This document shows positions 1 through 61,923 of a DNA stretch of 64,000 nt, one piece after another. Source of the stretch: Chaenocephalus aceratus (lineage: Eukaryota > Chordata > Actinopteri > Perciformes > Channichthyidae). The DNA is taken from positions 21,033,154 to 21,097,153 of the forward strand of contig CM043792.1 in assembly GCA_023974075.1 (NCBI GenBank). Reading direction: 5' to 3'. A program made the translations under genes and the position numbers. The notes under the pieces were generated by a model. That model saw only the letters and a program-made list of their open reading frames with translations, searched no databases and was not told where the DNA came from. Position 1 is the first letter of the stretch. Each line of letters begins with the position of its first letter.

Positions 1-2045
1 GCTTCTCAGCTTGTATAGCCGATACTTCAGAGACACTTCCAACTAGGCTTCAATTGCTTCCTTCCTTCCTCTGCTGGAGGAATCAACGAATAGTGGCAGG
101 AAATGGCGAAGGCAGTCAAGGAATTCCTTTGTTAACGTTGCTGAATGAGTAGCACTTCAACTGTATTATGTTCTGATTCACTGAGACACATTGGTTATAA
201 AAGAAGTGGCAAGAAAAGAAAGACGTTCAGGATTTATTTTATTGAAAAATATAGGTTATTTTCGACAACACAGAAGAAACGGGTAACAAAGGAAGGCATA
301 ATACATATTACACAGAGAGGGCAACACAGACAACGCCCCATTCGCACAACCCTAGAAATGACCTGAATATATTATGTAGTGTTTGAGTGATTGGAAATAT
401 AAATATCCAGTTATACAAATTATTTATTTTACTCGTTCCCCTTCATGATTCGACACAACCAGGAACGCATCTTTATTTTTTCAATCTATGAGCTCTGCCT
501 TCCACTTAAATGTCCACAGTGATTACCCACATAGAGAAGGAAAGACAGACACATTTGACAGGCTCTCCCAAAAGTGGGCTTCACAAGTAAAATTATGTTT
601 GGCTAGAAAATTGGAATTTGGCACATCTGTCAGTTTCAGTTAAGGCAGTGAAATCAATCAGTGCAACTGAGCCTCGATACTTCTGGCCGTGGCTTTTAAT
701 GATGCAAGAGATACAGTCAAGCTGCAATGACTATGCAACTTGCATAAAAATAGAGTTTTGTTATGCCCTTGCATCTATTGCTAGCTGTGTCTTTCCTTTT
801 CATCCACATATAAACGTAAATAACAAAGCACTTTTTCAAAGATAAAACAAACACCAAATACTAGTAGTGTCTGGTTAAATTGTGCCTGATGCACTGATTT
901 TAAACAAACCTTAAATCCATCACCATTAGTGGAAACAGTAAGGCAGCCGCTGAACTAATCAAGATCATTTACACAATTCAGTTGAACCACTGTAGCTGCA
1001 TGGACGCATGAAAACAAGGAAGGAAGTGGTTACCAAACTCTTTTCAGTTTCAACTTGAAAGGAAACATTAGTCAGAAGGAGGAAGCTAATTTGTGTCAGT
1101 TATCAGAAAACTATAAATTCATAATTATGATGTCTTCAGGATAGAATCTGCTCAGTGGAAAGGGACAACAAAGTGTACAATCCCTCTTCACACCTTTGGC
1201 TTCCTGTAGTAACACAATTCTTTATAGTTAATACAGGCCAATGTATCTAAATTCATTTATAACCCTGCTTTTCTTTAATTACACAGAGGCTAAGCATGTG
1301 AATTAAAAACAGAAGTTCATTTGGGGTCTGGGCTTTGTGGTCCAGCTTAACAGCAGCCTTTGAGCAGTGTCACAAGGACCCCGAGTTACAGAAGGGAAAA
1401 CAGCTCTGACAGATCTATGGCACTTTACTATAATATTTTCAGATGAAAGGGGCTCAAGGCAGGGCTTCACACTCCAGTGACAAACACAGCCCCCTTTATT
1501 GTGACAAGATCACCAGCAGTAATCCTGTGGTGAGAGAGTTCAGCTCAGGCCTCATGATGTCCCACAGTCAGTGAGAGAAAACACAACAACATGAAGAAGA
1601 AGAAGAGCGACAAACCAAATTTGAAAAGCACATGAGAGGGAAGAGACAGCAGGCATGAGCTGAGCTTTAGTTATGGAAAGTGTTTTCCCCAAAAGTTTCT
1701 TTCCAACTCCTTTCACTCCCTGCTTACTTCTGGAATGTTCCATATTCAGAGTGGCTGTTCTTCCATGTCAGTTCCCTCAGTGTTCAAAAGGTAGAGACGG
1801 ATTGACAGCGGAGGGTAAGGCTCTCTGACAGGTGGGCTCTTTCAAAAGGAGCAGTCACTCTCTCCTTGCGGACCTACAAAGTAATAGTTCTCCCTCTTTT
1901 TCACAGTCCCATTCCCACAGTACCCTTCAGACGAAAGTGTCTTATTTCTGTTCAAGTGCAAATCCACACCGTCAAAGGACTTGCTAGTTTCACATAAACC
2001 TCTTCCAGAGCCGTGTCCTAATTTTTTTTCCAGTGGACTTCAGTC
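1..2045 (-). other. cdc42ep4: cdc42ep4 3' UTR and downstream flank
   Basis: This stretch follows the cdc42ep4 stop codon. It has no convincing reading frame on either strand. The first part, down to about 1480, is read as 3' UTR because the nearest minus-strand AATAAA lies at 1495-1500. Further AATAAA hexamers at 472-477, 423-428 and 233-238 leave room for longer transcripts. How far the UTR extends is inferred, not seen. Confidence 0.5.
1495..1500 (-). terminator. cdc42ep4: Candidate polyadenylation signal of cdc42ep4
   Basis: The minus strand reads AATAAA, followed about ten bases later by a GT-rich stretch (TGTGTTTGTC), the usual arrangement of a cleavage and polyadenylation site. It would give a 3' UTR of about 560 bases. 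Alternatives further downstream are listed with the flank. Confidence 0.4.
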
Positions 2046-3086
2046 TCACAAGCGGATCTCATCGTCCTCATCCTCCATGAAAGATGAGAAGTTGCTCTCC
2101 TCCTCTGGCGGGGCACTGAAGGTGGCGCTGTCTGTATCTCCTGCGTACGTCTGGCTGTTTGGTTTCTCATCCAGGGCCGCAGAGCCAGAGCTGGACATGG
2201 AGCAGCTGTCCAGATGCTGCAAGTGTTTGGGGCGAGTTTCGGGGGTGTACTCGGGGGTGTAGGGACCTCCATGCTCGGGCCCTAGATCTACAGAGCTGGC
2301 TGGTTGCAGAGAGGCCTGCTGCTTCATTTCCTCTTCCTCCATCTCCTCCTCTGCTTCCCCATCCCCATCTTTCTCTCCCACCGCGCTATCTTCCTCCTCA
2401 CCGTGGATGCCGAGAGGCGGTGAGGCGCGGCCCTCGCTGCTCTTGCCTTCCTCGTAGCCTAGATCGTCATCCTCCTTCTCCATCACCCCGAGGATGTCCC
2501 CCAGCATGGAGGGTCCCAGGTCCAGATGGAAAGACATCACCGACTCGGCGTGCTTCATTCCACCGCCGTAGTGGTAGGGGCTCTCTGGTAGCTCAGTCAG
2601 CTCCCCGAAGCTTTTCTCTTCCAGCTCAAGAAAGTGAGAAGCTGCAGCGCCGCCCCTCTCGTCCCCCTCCCCGTAATGCTTTATAGGACTCGAGCACAAA
2701 CTCTTTGCCACCAAACTGTCCCCTCTGTCCTCATCGTTGAGAAAGGGCAGAGACATGGCATTCTTCACATAAGTGGGTGACCCTCCAGGAGTGTCCAGGA
2801 TGTCCCTCTGCTGGTCGACCCTGTTTACAGATTGGGAGCGCTTGCTACTCCTGAAGGTGCGAGACAGGAGGCTGGGCCGGGGGGAGCGGGGCAGGGAACT
2901 GCTCTCAGGGGGGGGTTCTCCTGAGCGGGTGCTGAGGAACGAGGTGTCTCCGAACGCATCGCCACTGCGGCCCACATGCATGGTGTGGCGGAAGTCTCCC
3001 AGCGGGGCACTGATCATCTCCCGGGTCAGGTCCATGCGACGCTTGGTCTGGGAGGTGCCAGACACCAGCTGTTTGAGGATCGGCAT
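2046..3086 (-). CDS. cdc42ep4: Cdc42 effector protein 4 (BORG4), complete CDS
   Basis: This is a complete 346-residue frame in one exon. It starts with MPILKQLV, the N-terminus typical of the CDC42EP4 member of the family, and ends in DDEIRL. Residues 25-39 form the CRIB motif (ISAPLGDFRHTMHVG), which binds GTP-loaded Cdc42 and the related GTPase TC10. GDAFGDTSFL follows directly. Two further BORG-family blocks are present: YVKNAMSLPFL at 106-116, and the septin-binding BD3-like block from KHAESVMSF at 178 to about 199 (LGPSMLGDIL). Residues 228-253 are strongly acidic and probably unstructured. Known BORG proteins act downstream of Cdc42 on septin and actin organisation and cell shape. Human CDC42EP4 is about ten residues longer. 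The start is chosen because it matches the family N-terminus and follows a 5' UTR segment with a clear acceptor site. Teleosts can keep two copies (a and b), and I cannot say which this is. Confidence 0.96.
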   Translation of the reverse strand: MPILKQLVSGTSQTKRRMDLTREMISAPLGDFRHTMHVGRSGDAFGDTSFLSTRSGEPPPESSSLPRSPRPSLLSRTFRSSKRSQSVNRVDQQRDILDTPGGSPTYVKNAMSLPFLNDEDRGDSLVAKSLCSSPIKHYGEGDERGGAAASHFLELEEKSFGELTELPESPYHYGGGMKHAESVMSFHLDLGPSMLGDILGVMEKEDDDLGYEEGKSSEGRASPPLGIHGEEEDSAVGEKDGDGEAEEEMEEEEMKQQASLQPASSVDLGPEHGGPYTPEYTPETRPKHLQHLDSCSMSSSGSAALDEKPNSQTYAGDTDSATFSAPPEEESNFSSFMEDEDDEIRL

Positions 3087-3204
3087 GGTGACTGATTAGT
3101 TTTGTTTTTGGAGTCAGAAAAAAGCTTCCAAGTCTTTGATATAGTCCTTATGAGAGACGTTGGGCTGATAGTTGACTCTCCTCAATTGCAGTCAGCGTGG
3201 GAAC
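3087..3204 (-). other. cdc42ep4: cdc42ep4 5' UTR part of the coding exon
   Basis: The coding exon extends upstream of the ATG to a 3' splice site whose intron side ends CTTTCAG and whose exon side starts GTTCCCACG. No in-frame ATG extends the protein. Two short upstream frames that cross the inferred exon junction would end here (see findings). Confidence 0.75.
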
Positions 3205-12383
<9,179 letters not shown>

Positions 12384-12600
12384 CGAGCATCCCCATTCAT
12401 AAAGCCGGGTGCTGCTTCACTTTCAGGCCCCCAGCAGGTTGACAAAGGGGTTCAGTAACCGAAAGCAAACGTAAACCGCTCGGATCAAACTGGAGAAATC
12501 CACGGAACTGATCGACAGAAAGATCTATTTTTTTTATTTTTAGAAACGTTACTGATGCACTCACTGCATCCTCAGAAGCGATGCTGCTGCTGCTGCTCTG
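12384..12600 (-). promoter_or_regulatory. cdc42ep4: Probable non-coding exon 1 and core promoter of cdc42ep4
   Basis: On the minus strand a strong donor, GATGCTCG followed by GTAAGTGC, ends at 12384. Upstream is a moderately GC-rich segment with a (CTG)n run and, at 12604-12608, a CCAAT box (in inverted orientation relative to the gene). Family members usually have a non-coding first exon spliced to a single coding exon, and this is the best upstream candidate before sdk2. The start site and the upstream boundary are guesses. Transcript data would be needed. Confidence 0.45.
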
Positions 12601-12732
12601 AAGCCAATAACTCAGCACAATGCCTGCATCCTGCCTCGGTAGTGTATTTGAACACGCCCTCTTTACAGGCTCCTTAAAGACACAGGCTGCCAGCATGGGG
12701 CCACCAGACAGCCTGTCTAATTTCCTCCCCCC

Positions 12733-12901
12733 TTAAAGGTGGGGTCGGTGTCATGAACACTAATGGCACATTATTATTATTAAACAGAAATACATCAGAA
12801 TTAACTGTAATACAACCAATCGTGCTTTTAAATGGGCTCATATATTTTAAAATGCTAGAAACCATTTATGTAGAATGTATTGGTCTCAACCCACCTTTGA
12901 C
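12733..12901. mobile_element. Possible small TTAA-type MITE remnant
   Basis: The left end, TTAAAGGTGGGGTCGGTG, closely resembles the terminal repeat of the element at 37564-37961. The right end, CCCACCTTTGA, is its approximate inverted complement. The inside is AT-rich and non-coding. The poor right-end match makes this tentative. Confidence 0.35.
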
Positions 12902-15900
12902 ATCAGTCCAGAAAATATTAATATTGTCAAGACTGTATGTATAATGCAATTAGCAGTATAACCCATAACACTTTTTTCTTTGTGGTATTAGAAGTGGCAT
13001 GACTGATGATAAAAAGCTGTGTGAGAGGCCTAGTAAACCTTTGTGAAAAACCTAGACATACTGTATCAAAGGAAGTTGAATAAAATCCTCTTGCATCCTA
13101 AAATAAAGGTTCTAGAAGGTGCATACAGGGAGACACCTAGATAATTGTACATGATGAACAGCATACACAAGCTAACACGGCTAAAATGTGGGACACAGAA
13201 TCACTCTTTGTGCTGAGAATGACGCAAAATTAGAGACACCCACAGTTAGTAAAGGCAAATGGAGTTGTTGTATATGGCGATTAAATACAGATCTCAGATT
13301 TGAATCACTTGTTATGCAAACTATTTAGACATTGATGATAGATGTTAAAAAGTGCTGATTTATTTCTCACATACTGCAATCACTGAAGGCTGTTTTGAGT
13401 GATTGACCCATTTGTTTGACCTATAGTGTATTCCAGGTTGATCAGCTGCTCTCAGTGACCGCTAATTTGTATTTTTGTAATGGTAATGACTGGGAAGCAG
13501 CCGAGGAACACCCCAAGGATGTGCATACTCACCCTGAGCTCAAGAGAAAGGAATGTGTGAATGGTTGATAATTATCTAAGGGCAAAAGTCACACTTCTCC
13601 CATACACAGTTAGAAGGACTATATATTTTTTCTTTTAGTTTTTACATAACAGTTCATGCTGTTCCCGAAAATATCTGCATGTAGAGTGTCAATAACCCAC
13701 ATTCAAAAGTTATTTCCTGCCTTTGGCTAAGTTCCCAGTGTGGTCTGTCCCACCAGCTGATGGGAGAACCGGACTCTTTAGGATGAGACTTTGACTGCAA
13801 TGGCCTTTTGTCCATGACAAACTGCATTCAACTATTAGTTGACATAGCCACGACATGAAATGAATCACTTTAACTACTTTTTTGGCTGACATCCACTCAA
13901 ATGATCATTAAACATTTATTTTATTTAATATGTTTCCCCATAAGAGGGCTCTGTCACTCGATCTCCAAATCTGGTTATTGAATCTGGCAAGAAAGGTAAT
14001 CAGAAAAAAACAAAAGCCTACTTTTACTGCACATACAGCTGGTCTATATATGTATATATACAGTATATTATACAGTATATATATATATATATATTCCCCC
14101 CCCCCCAAGCCTTGATACTGCTGTTATGGGTGAACACATTCATTTAGCACATGATCATTTATTTCTTCAATGCAAGAAAGTTGGAAATAAACACAGCATG
14201 GAAGGAATCTGAACTTCTGCAGAGGAAAAATCAAGTCTGCATGCAGGTGTTGCTGCATGAGCAATACGGCTACAGTCTTCTTTTGTTGCAGCTTTGTGTA
14301 TTGCACTGTACGCTTTGACAGCTCGGTTCAGGAGAGGGTGTTTGCAATGGAGTAACAGCCGTTGCCTCATCCATTGATACGTATGTGTCTGATGCTGATG
14401 TTTAGTCTTTCCAAAAGTCTTTTCACAGTTGAGGGATTTTGGACATTCAGGGTAATCTTTAGCTGTCTGGCCTATTGATGTTTACGTTCCTCCCAGATTG
14501 TACATGCCCTTTTAACTTTCCAGGACTATCAGTTTGGCAATCATTTCCAAAGCCAGCAGTCTGTGGATGTGGTCTGGCTGTTGATGCCAGAGGATTAGAC
14601 AAGGAGCTGCTTGATTGAACAATTTCTTTCTGCAGTGTAGGGGATCCATCGTCTATCTTTTTAGTTTAGTTATTTCACAGCAGAGAGTGTAAAATGCTGC
14701 AGCGTTAAGACTATAAAGCATATCAGAGAGCAAAGACCAAGTCCTTTAACCTTTTTGCATTATAACCCCGCCCATGACATTTTGGGTGGCGGTGGCAATT
14801 TATTATGGACAAATACCATGGCAAAGGTCCAGAGACGGCTGGTTAGTTAAACATGAACATCACAATTCTGCCAGTGCCTTGAAGAGGGCAGTGGGGACAC
14901 CTATTGTCAACCCATGCTCACAAAATGGATTACGATGCATGATCTCCATTTCATTTACTGTCCCGACTTTCGTGAAGAAGCCAGATACTGACTGCATACT
15001 AAGCGATATGTGACTTGTGCATGTAATGCCATAATATCAGAGCACTTCTTAAACTTTTTAGAAGCGATGACATCCCATTTCATTTCCCATCATACATCAT
15101 GATTTTGTCCTCATTTTGAAAACAGCAGTCAGGCTGAGTTAGCTGTGTCGCAATTGTGCTCTGATTAACTCCAACAAGCATCGTCAGAATGAGGACGCAC
15201 TGTGTAAGTCGCTCCCATGAGGAGATACTGAACAGAAATGTAAAAATGTAACAGATTTGTTGATGTGATGCCTTGTCTGTGCATCTTTGTGTATGAACAG
15301 AAGATCATTCTGTGTGCCTCTTCACAGTGAATTGAGTAGCATTGAGTGTGAATAATTACCATCATTTAAAGTTACAAAACAGAATTATTCAAACTGGTAC
15401 AAAGCAATGTTATATTTAGTTTTTAAAACTGAGCTTTAGTTTTATTGAAGAAACAAGTTGGGCTATAAAAAATACACGAGTTCCTGATTTCTTGCTGGGG
15501 AATACGTCTGAGAAAACCTAAGATTTACATCATTGTGATGCCACTCAATAATACAGAAGTTAAGCAATTTGCATACATTTTCCATACACTTTTGCACATT
15601 TAACAATCTAGCAATGGGATTTATGTTGTCATTCTTTGGCTCTTTTTTTTCGGTGAGGGTAAATAAAAAAATTCCCAACGCTATCAAACTGTATCCTTCA
15701 CTTGACTTGACTTTCTATTTTCCCTTAAAACCCTCTGGTTAGGGAACCCTCTCCCTTAAAACCCTCTGTTCCAGCGTCCTTTGCTTTGCTTAAGATCAAT
15801 GTTTTCCAGCCTGAAATAAGGAGATTACCCAGGCACACACTCCAACCCTCCCCCAGCTTTTCAGCATGCTTGCACCGGATCAGGTTCTTCTTCAAATTCT

Positions 15901-16140
15901 TCCCTGTAAATCGTGCTCTTATGCATCCTAATTATGTCTCTGTTGTGGCTGAGAGAATCAGGTCATTTCAGCTCTGTAGGATCATGTGTCATCTTTAATC
16001 ACTTTGACTTCCAGACCATGCAAACAGCTCTTAAATAGTTGTCAGCAGCAATGTCAGAAGTCACCTGCCTTATTTACCAGTACATATTATTCTCTATAAC
16101 ATGGCATTACATTATCAAATATTCAGATGAGCCATAAAGA
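12902..16140. other. Intergenic region between sdk2 and cdc42ep4
   Basis: I see no gene here. It contains an imperfect AT tract followed by a run of C at about 14045-14106, and a 17-bp direct repeat (TCCCTTAAAACCCTCTG) at about 15720 and 15752. It lies upstream of the cdc42ep4 promoter and downstream of the sdk2 polyadenylation signal, so any regulatory content is not visible by eye. Confidence 0.6.
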
Positions 16141-16164
16141 AAAAGCCGTTACAAAATAGAATAA

Positions 16165-16170
16165 TTTATT
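16165..16170 (-). terminator. sdk2: Candidate polyadenylation signal of sdk2
   Basis: This is the first minus-strand AATAAA after the sdk2 stop codon, about 1.48 kb downstream. It is followed by T-rich sequence (TTTTGTAACGGCTTTTTC). A weaker ATTAAA lies at 16935-16940. Confidence 0.45.
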
Positions 16171-17647
16171 TAGAACTATCATGAATAGGTCCATAATGTC
16201 CCTTCATGATGCATACAGTGATGTTCACATTGGATATTTGACAGATGGTGTTTTGGAGCGACTTTCTAACTTTATACACTAAGGGTCCACCTCCGGCACA
16301 GCAATGTCCCATTCAACTTTTGTAAACCACCATATTCAAAAGAGTTGTAGAAAACATCCCATCATAACATATGTATACAGTCAGCATAAAACACATTTTC
16401 AGTCATCATAGTAATGGCATATTACACTGTAACATGTTGAGGACACATTATTTCACACCAGGATCCTTTGTGATACATTTCATGTACAATAGTTGCTGTC
16501 AATTATTAAATAAAGTTTCTTAAATAAACCAATATATCCTAAAGCTGCCCTCTTCTCCAGCCTTATTAACAAATACATCATTTCAGCTTTTTTACTTTGA
16601 ATGTTTACAGTCTGTACGTTTCATGTTGTCTTATTTTTTGTCATTTTGTCAAGAAAACACGTTAAAACAAAATCAGTGTTTTCAGTTTGGTCACAGTTCT
16701 ATATGTGTCAGTAATCTGATGGTTATTCTTGCACTTCTATACCAAAATGTTTCATGGTGATACAATCTTTTGAACCAACAAGATTTGTGCTTTTGGTCCT
16801 CAGACATATTCTTTGATAACTTAAAAACAAACTGATGCACATTAAGAATGTTGTCTTAGCTTGTATATCTAATGACAAGAGTACTGGAACACAATCAACA
16901 CATTCCCCAGACTACTATAAAGGTGCCACGATGCTTTAATGTGATTCATAACATTGTCACTAGTGGTGTTCGGAAAATGTTTAGCTTGAAGCTGAATGAT
17001 ATAAATATCTGGTAAACAATATAAGACATGTACACATAATAAACACATAATGCAGTTCCAACAATGATCAGGCAGTGAGGGTCAGAGGGCCACAGTGACC
17101 GCTAGTGCTTCTCTCCAAAGTCAGAGTCCATTTCTCACTATCAGCTCATTCTGTGTCCAAACATGATAATACTCCATCAGAGTTGGTGTTTCCACTGACC
17201 AGTCTCAGCAAACAAAGTGGTCCATATTCTATATGGTGCTAAGGTGGTTCTTTTTCTATAAAGCTCTCATATTAAACATTAATACAGTGTTTTTAAAACA
17301 AGGTTTTTACTTTTTTCAGAACCTCGGGTTCTGTTCTCCCTTGTTTACATGGTTGACCCTTCACATGAATGTACTTAAGCAAGGCATAAACACTTTCAAA
17401 TGATTGTCTTTCATAAAATACATATCACATGGACTTACCAATCACACGCGCTACACACAATCATACACACACTCTTCACAGAGGAGAAAACGCTATTCAA
17501 GATGCCTGCAATGCGTAATATTGAGCAACAACTCTGCCAAATAGACAGAAAAAAGAGAGAAAAAGAGCAAAATACAAACAAACCAACAACAACAAAATCA
17601 AAGACTCGTCCGCAAGGTCTTGTTGTTATTGGAGTGAGAGCTGTGTG
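16171..17647 (-). other. sdk2: Probable 3' UTR of sdk2
   Basis: This AT-rich stretch between the sdk2 stop codon and the first AATAAA has no protein-like frame. Its extent is inferred from the polyadenylation signal only. Confidence 0.5.
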
Positions 17648-56145
<38,498 letters not shown>

Positions 56146-57711
56146 CTGAAAAAAAGAAATAGAAGAAGGGAAGGAGAAAAGTGAGAGTGAGGTACAAATA
56201 AATATTGTAAAAGGAAGGAAAGGAAGGGTAGTTTGTAAGAAAGGCAGCAATTCTGTGATTCAGAAACCCCGTGAGCAGAAACAACACAATTACAGCAATT
56301 CACAGGACATAAGGACTCAGAACAAGCTATTTGCATGTTTCTCCTGCACTGATTGGGAACTTGAAGGTCGACGGGAAAGCCTGCCAAAAAGCACATGACA
56401 TACGTTTTTACAGTGAAAGCAGGCTACTCTTTTATGTCAAACTGAAATGCTTTGGCAAAGAGGTAGAAGAGCACTTTTGTACAGCAGAGGAAGTGTAAAT
56501 GAACTCTTCCATAACTCTTGATCAGTAAAAGAGGATGGGGAGCAAGGCGGGGGATGGAGAGAGGAGGGGAGGGGGAAAATACAGAAAGCAGAAGGAGAGA
56601 AATACAGCCGAGATTGTACACGAAAAAAGAGTAAGTAAGCAGAAGGAAGAGCAAGTGCAAAACTAGGGGAGCAAAGGAGGTGGGGGTGGTAGGGGCTGCT
56701 TTAGAAAACACAAAGTTTCCCAGCCCTAAACCCCCTTCTGTGACAGGATGAGTTATGCTCTGTGCTTCCCTTCATTTATCTTTATAGTTCTCTAATGCAG
56801 CCAGATTATACAGGCCCCATCCGCAACACTGCACACAGCCAGGGCAGCCACAGAAAGCCTTTAAGGTGATACGCAAGGTCCAGTGCTGGGCTTGGAGACA
56901 AAGTGCTTTCATTTGAGCTGATGAAAAAGGCATGATCAGACCTATTGATCTGTCTGCCTTGCAAGCCACAGGCGACACTGAGCCGATTGTGCCAGTGTTT
57001 GTGGCGGGCTAATTAAAGTCTGTATTAATAGTTGCAGTAAGCTGCCAAGGCCTGAAGCACGCCTGGTCGTAGGTCTAGCACACTAGCTGACTCACTCTCA
57101 CGGCAGATTGCTGGAGCCTTATTTTCCATTTTCTTCCACATCCAGGTTAACGCTCCAAGATTTATGGCGGTGAATGCAAGGGACAGCGCGGTTGAACCAG
57201 GTGAATGTGAGGGCAGCCTCGCCACGCAGGAAAGGGGATGTAGAAAATTGAACCTGATTGAAAGTGTAAATGAAAGAATGACTGTGCACCTCTGTGTCTC
57301 ATACAGGTGGCCATGCGCACACTCACAAACTCAGATAAGACACACATACACTGTACACACCAGCACACACAATACCCCTGGAAGCTGCAGCCTACTCCCC
57401 CTTCTATTACCCTCAAAGACACCACTCATAAAAGGAGGCAAGCAAACAGCAGCCACGTCAACGCGTTCTGCTTCCAAAACCAGTCCTTACCTTTTTCCAG
57501 TTTTGTAAAAACAATTTCCCACTACCGGAATAATCTGTTCTTCCTACCCTTGCATGGACTTTCCCTAAACACACACTGTCAAACCTAACAGGCCCTTGAA
57601 ACGGATCTGTCCGAGCCCCAATGTAGAAGCTATTCCTTTTGTTCCCCAGGCAGTAGGCCTACCCGCTGGAGAGGTGGCTTGACTGTAATTCCATCCACCA
57701 GTAAATGCATT

Positions 57712-57955
<244 letters not shown>

Positions 57956-60140
57956 CTTTGAGGAGTGGTGAGAAGATACAGAGATTGCTAAGAGGCAAAG
58001 AAAGACATTGTGGATACATGCACTTAGCAATGCTTCTCCATCAACAAGCCTCCATTAGAGACCTGAACACGCCAAACCCAGAATCACACATTGATCGTAC
58101 ACATATGCGTAAAAAGTTACTGATGTAAGATTGGGCAAAGGGGTACTGAGTGCATAGTTATTACCATTGTAGTTACCTGTTTTAATGCCTTTCATGTGTG
58201 TATATTGCCACTGGCTATCCGTAGCGCCTATTACCAATTTTACATTTCGACCGAAGTCTATATTTTCAGGTACAACCTCAGAGAAAAGGTCACTATTTAA
58301 GATCAAATACTGTTCAGGTCCGACGTCCAACAAAGATTGCAAACGCATCTGAAGTGATCTTTAGGATCTTTAAGACGCAGTGAAAAGTTAAATGACTGCT
58401 GACTGCTAACATTTCTTACTGCTGAAGGAAGATGGGAACAATTCCCTCGCACACTGGGCTCTTGCAACTAATGAGTTTCCGACAGAGAACCTCTCCACTG
58501 ACCCTCATTCTCCTCTTCCTCTTCATCACTGTGCTTTTGATCTCTGCAGTGAACCACCGAGGTCAACAAAGGCTGATACTTGTTGGTGCCTGTGCTGGAC
58601 AATCCATTTGTTTTAAGAGTGTGTTTTCTTATTTTTATTGTTTCTTACGTCAGCCACTGCAGATAAATACTTGTGCATGTCAACGTGGGAACTTCTGTGT
58701 TTTTCTTTGCTCGTGCAGATGAAAGCTTTCCCATGTAATAACAGTACAAAGCTCTCATTCACTAGAGATGGCTCACTGAGGGTGCAGCTGTCAATAATGT
58801 GTCCGTTGTTTTTACCTCCACTGTTGTATCATCACCGCTTAGCGGATCCATCATTTCTCTCAGGTGTCATCTAGTCTTACAGCAGTGTGGCTTCATGCAA
58901 CAAAAGCATGCTGTACATACCAAATACATACAGCAGTACATGTCTCGTGGTTACAGAAACACAATCCAGTATAGACAAACATGTGAATGTACATTCAACG
59001 TAATGATTGGAGGACAATGGTCCATCAGAGAGAGGCTGCACTGTGTCAAGGTAAATCTGACATCCTTTCTTGAAGGTGGAGGGGGTGGAGGGATACAAAA
59101 ATAAATAATTTGCCATGAAGAACTGTCGCTCCCTCCATTCCAGCAAAGAATGAAGGGTTGGTTTAGCAGGTGCAGTGCGTGCGAGCTGCAGGCTACCAGA
59201 TGCAAAGCTAGAGGGCAGTCCTTCTGGTCCGTGAATTCCTGCAGCACTATGAACAAAGATAAAAGCCGACCAAAATGGCTCAGCAGATCTAGGGTAGACC
59301 AAAGACCTGGGAGGACCAGGAGGGCTTTAATGTGGCTGATGTGCAGAGCAGCTCCCCGACGGTTAAAATGCACCACCAGAGCCCATTCACCAAAGATATG
59401 AAAACACCTTATTCTAACCTGACAGCTGAGGGTGAATGGTGGCATGGCTCCGACAGGGTCCCCTGCTGCATACACATAATTGTAATGGCTGTGAGACAAA
59501 GACCACAGACACAGGGGCAGCTTTATAAACCGAGGCCTATTGTGCTCCCCATTGCGCCATGCTGGCATCCAATCACACAGACAGTGTTCGCATTCGTCTT
59601 TTGTCTTGTATTATTTCTGTTGCTTATTTTGTGGCTCACCTCCTTACCCCTGCTCCCCTCCAGCAGCAGGGAGCTCTTCTGCCCTCTGTGTAATCCTCAG
59701 GTACGTTTGTATGTAACCACATCCTGGCCGGCACTCTGAGATGCGGGGATAAAGTGGAACACCCTGCCTGTAGAAAACATTTAGAGGTCTACTGTCTAGT
59801 TAACCTCTCACTTTTTCTATATGATTCATTCACTCCACCTCTCCCTTGACACACTCTTGTACATACATATGCACATACTTCCCTGCTACATGGACCATCT
59901 CCAGTCCTCTTCATGGTGCATCTTGTCATCCAGGAAAATGTATTGCTGTCATTTAGCCTCTCCAATCGGACTTTAACATGCGAGATGGGTCAGGGTTAGC
60001 CTCTGTGATGGGGGTTATGCTACAGTCATGGCGCTGACCTTGGCCTAGTAATGGCTTGGTGAAAGGGTGTGGGTTGCGGGGTTGGTGGAGGGGGGGTTAA
60101 AAGCATCTTAAAAGCTGATGAAACATTTCCTTTATGGATA

Positions 60141-60630
<490 letters not shown>

Positions 60631-61680
60631 TCACACATATTCACACATATTCACACCTCCACCCCCAGCAAAAACACCATCTCCATCCTGGAGGTCAGGC
60701 TGATCGGTCACTCTGCCACCAGCTGCTGTCACCGTGACAACTGGCACCCCACTGGTTTACACTCCAACACTTAGGTGAGTCAGAAAAAAGGCGGACAAGG
60801 AGGGGTGGAATTAAGAAAGGCAGCCAACGAGAAAAGACAGAGAGGAGGAAGAGAGACCGGGAAACAGATGGTGGGAGAAATGCACAGCGTAATGATAGGA
60901 GAGAGATTGAGGAGTTATGTAGAGGCTGGATGAATTGAGGGACTGAGAGGGGTAACAGAAGAAATGGAAAGAGAGAAGGGGTGTCCTCCAACGCTAGGCA
61001 GCAAGGTGAAGCGACCCATTACAGCCGAAGCCAAACAAGCAGGCCAGGCCTGAAAGACAGGGAGAGGAGATGGAGAGCCTCCATCTTACCCTACACTCAT
61101 TTAGAGAGGTGGCCCATGTATCAGCATCTGCCAGTCCATCACAGCTCCATGTTCCTTCCCCCTTTGTATTTATAGCCCCTAGAACATGTTAGTGCCCCAT
61201 CCTGTTGGACTATACTGTATACAATCTCTTTGTTGTAGCAATAGGTTTTTTGATGGTCCAAGTGACATGCCTTGATAAGCTCATAGAGTCATGCTCACTG
61301 CTCAGAGGACAGAGATGAAGCTAGAATATGGATTTTCTGATGTTAAGCTGTCTGAAATGTTTTTCTTTTTGATGATGCATCTGCTTTGATGTTGCAGAGA
61401 AAGTCCTCAGGTCGCCGCAGATGAAAAACAGCCCGCATCCCAGCTGTGTTTAGTGGATTGCCACGGGTTAATTGATGCGTAATTGACGTGATTAATTGAG
61501 GTGTAATGTACCGCAGTGACGTGTCTGGGATCCCACTCGCCGCGGGCCTGTGTGGGTGCGTGTGCGTCTATCTGATGCTTCAGCAACACAATTAGAAGCA
61601 CTAGCATCCAGCCAACGAGTGGAGATTTAATTATGAGCGAAGACGGAGCGTGAGGCCAGTCAATAGGCAGCAGATTGAAT

Positions 61681-61923
<243 letters not shown>

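Noticed and set aside
2159..2686. Open frame of 175 codons opposite cdc42ep4
   Set aside because: It is the antisense shadow of a GC-rich conserved coding region. It is rich in Pro, Ser and Arg and unlike known proteins.
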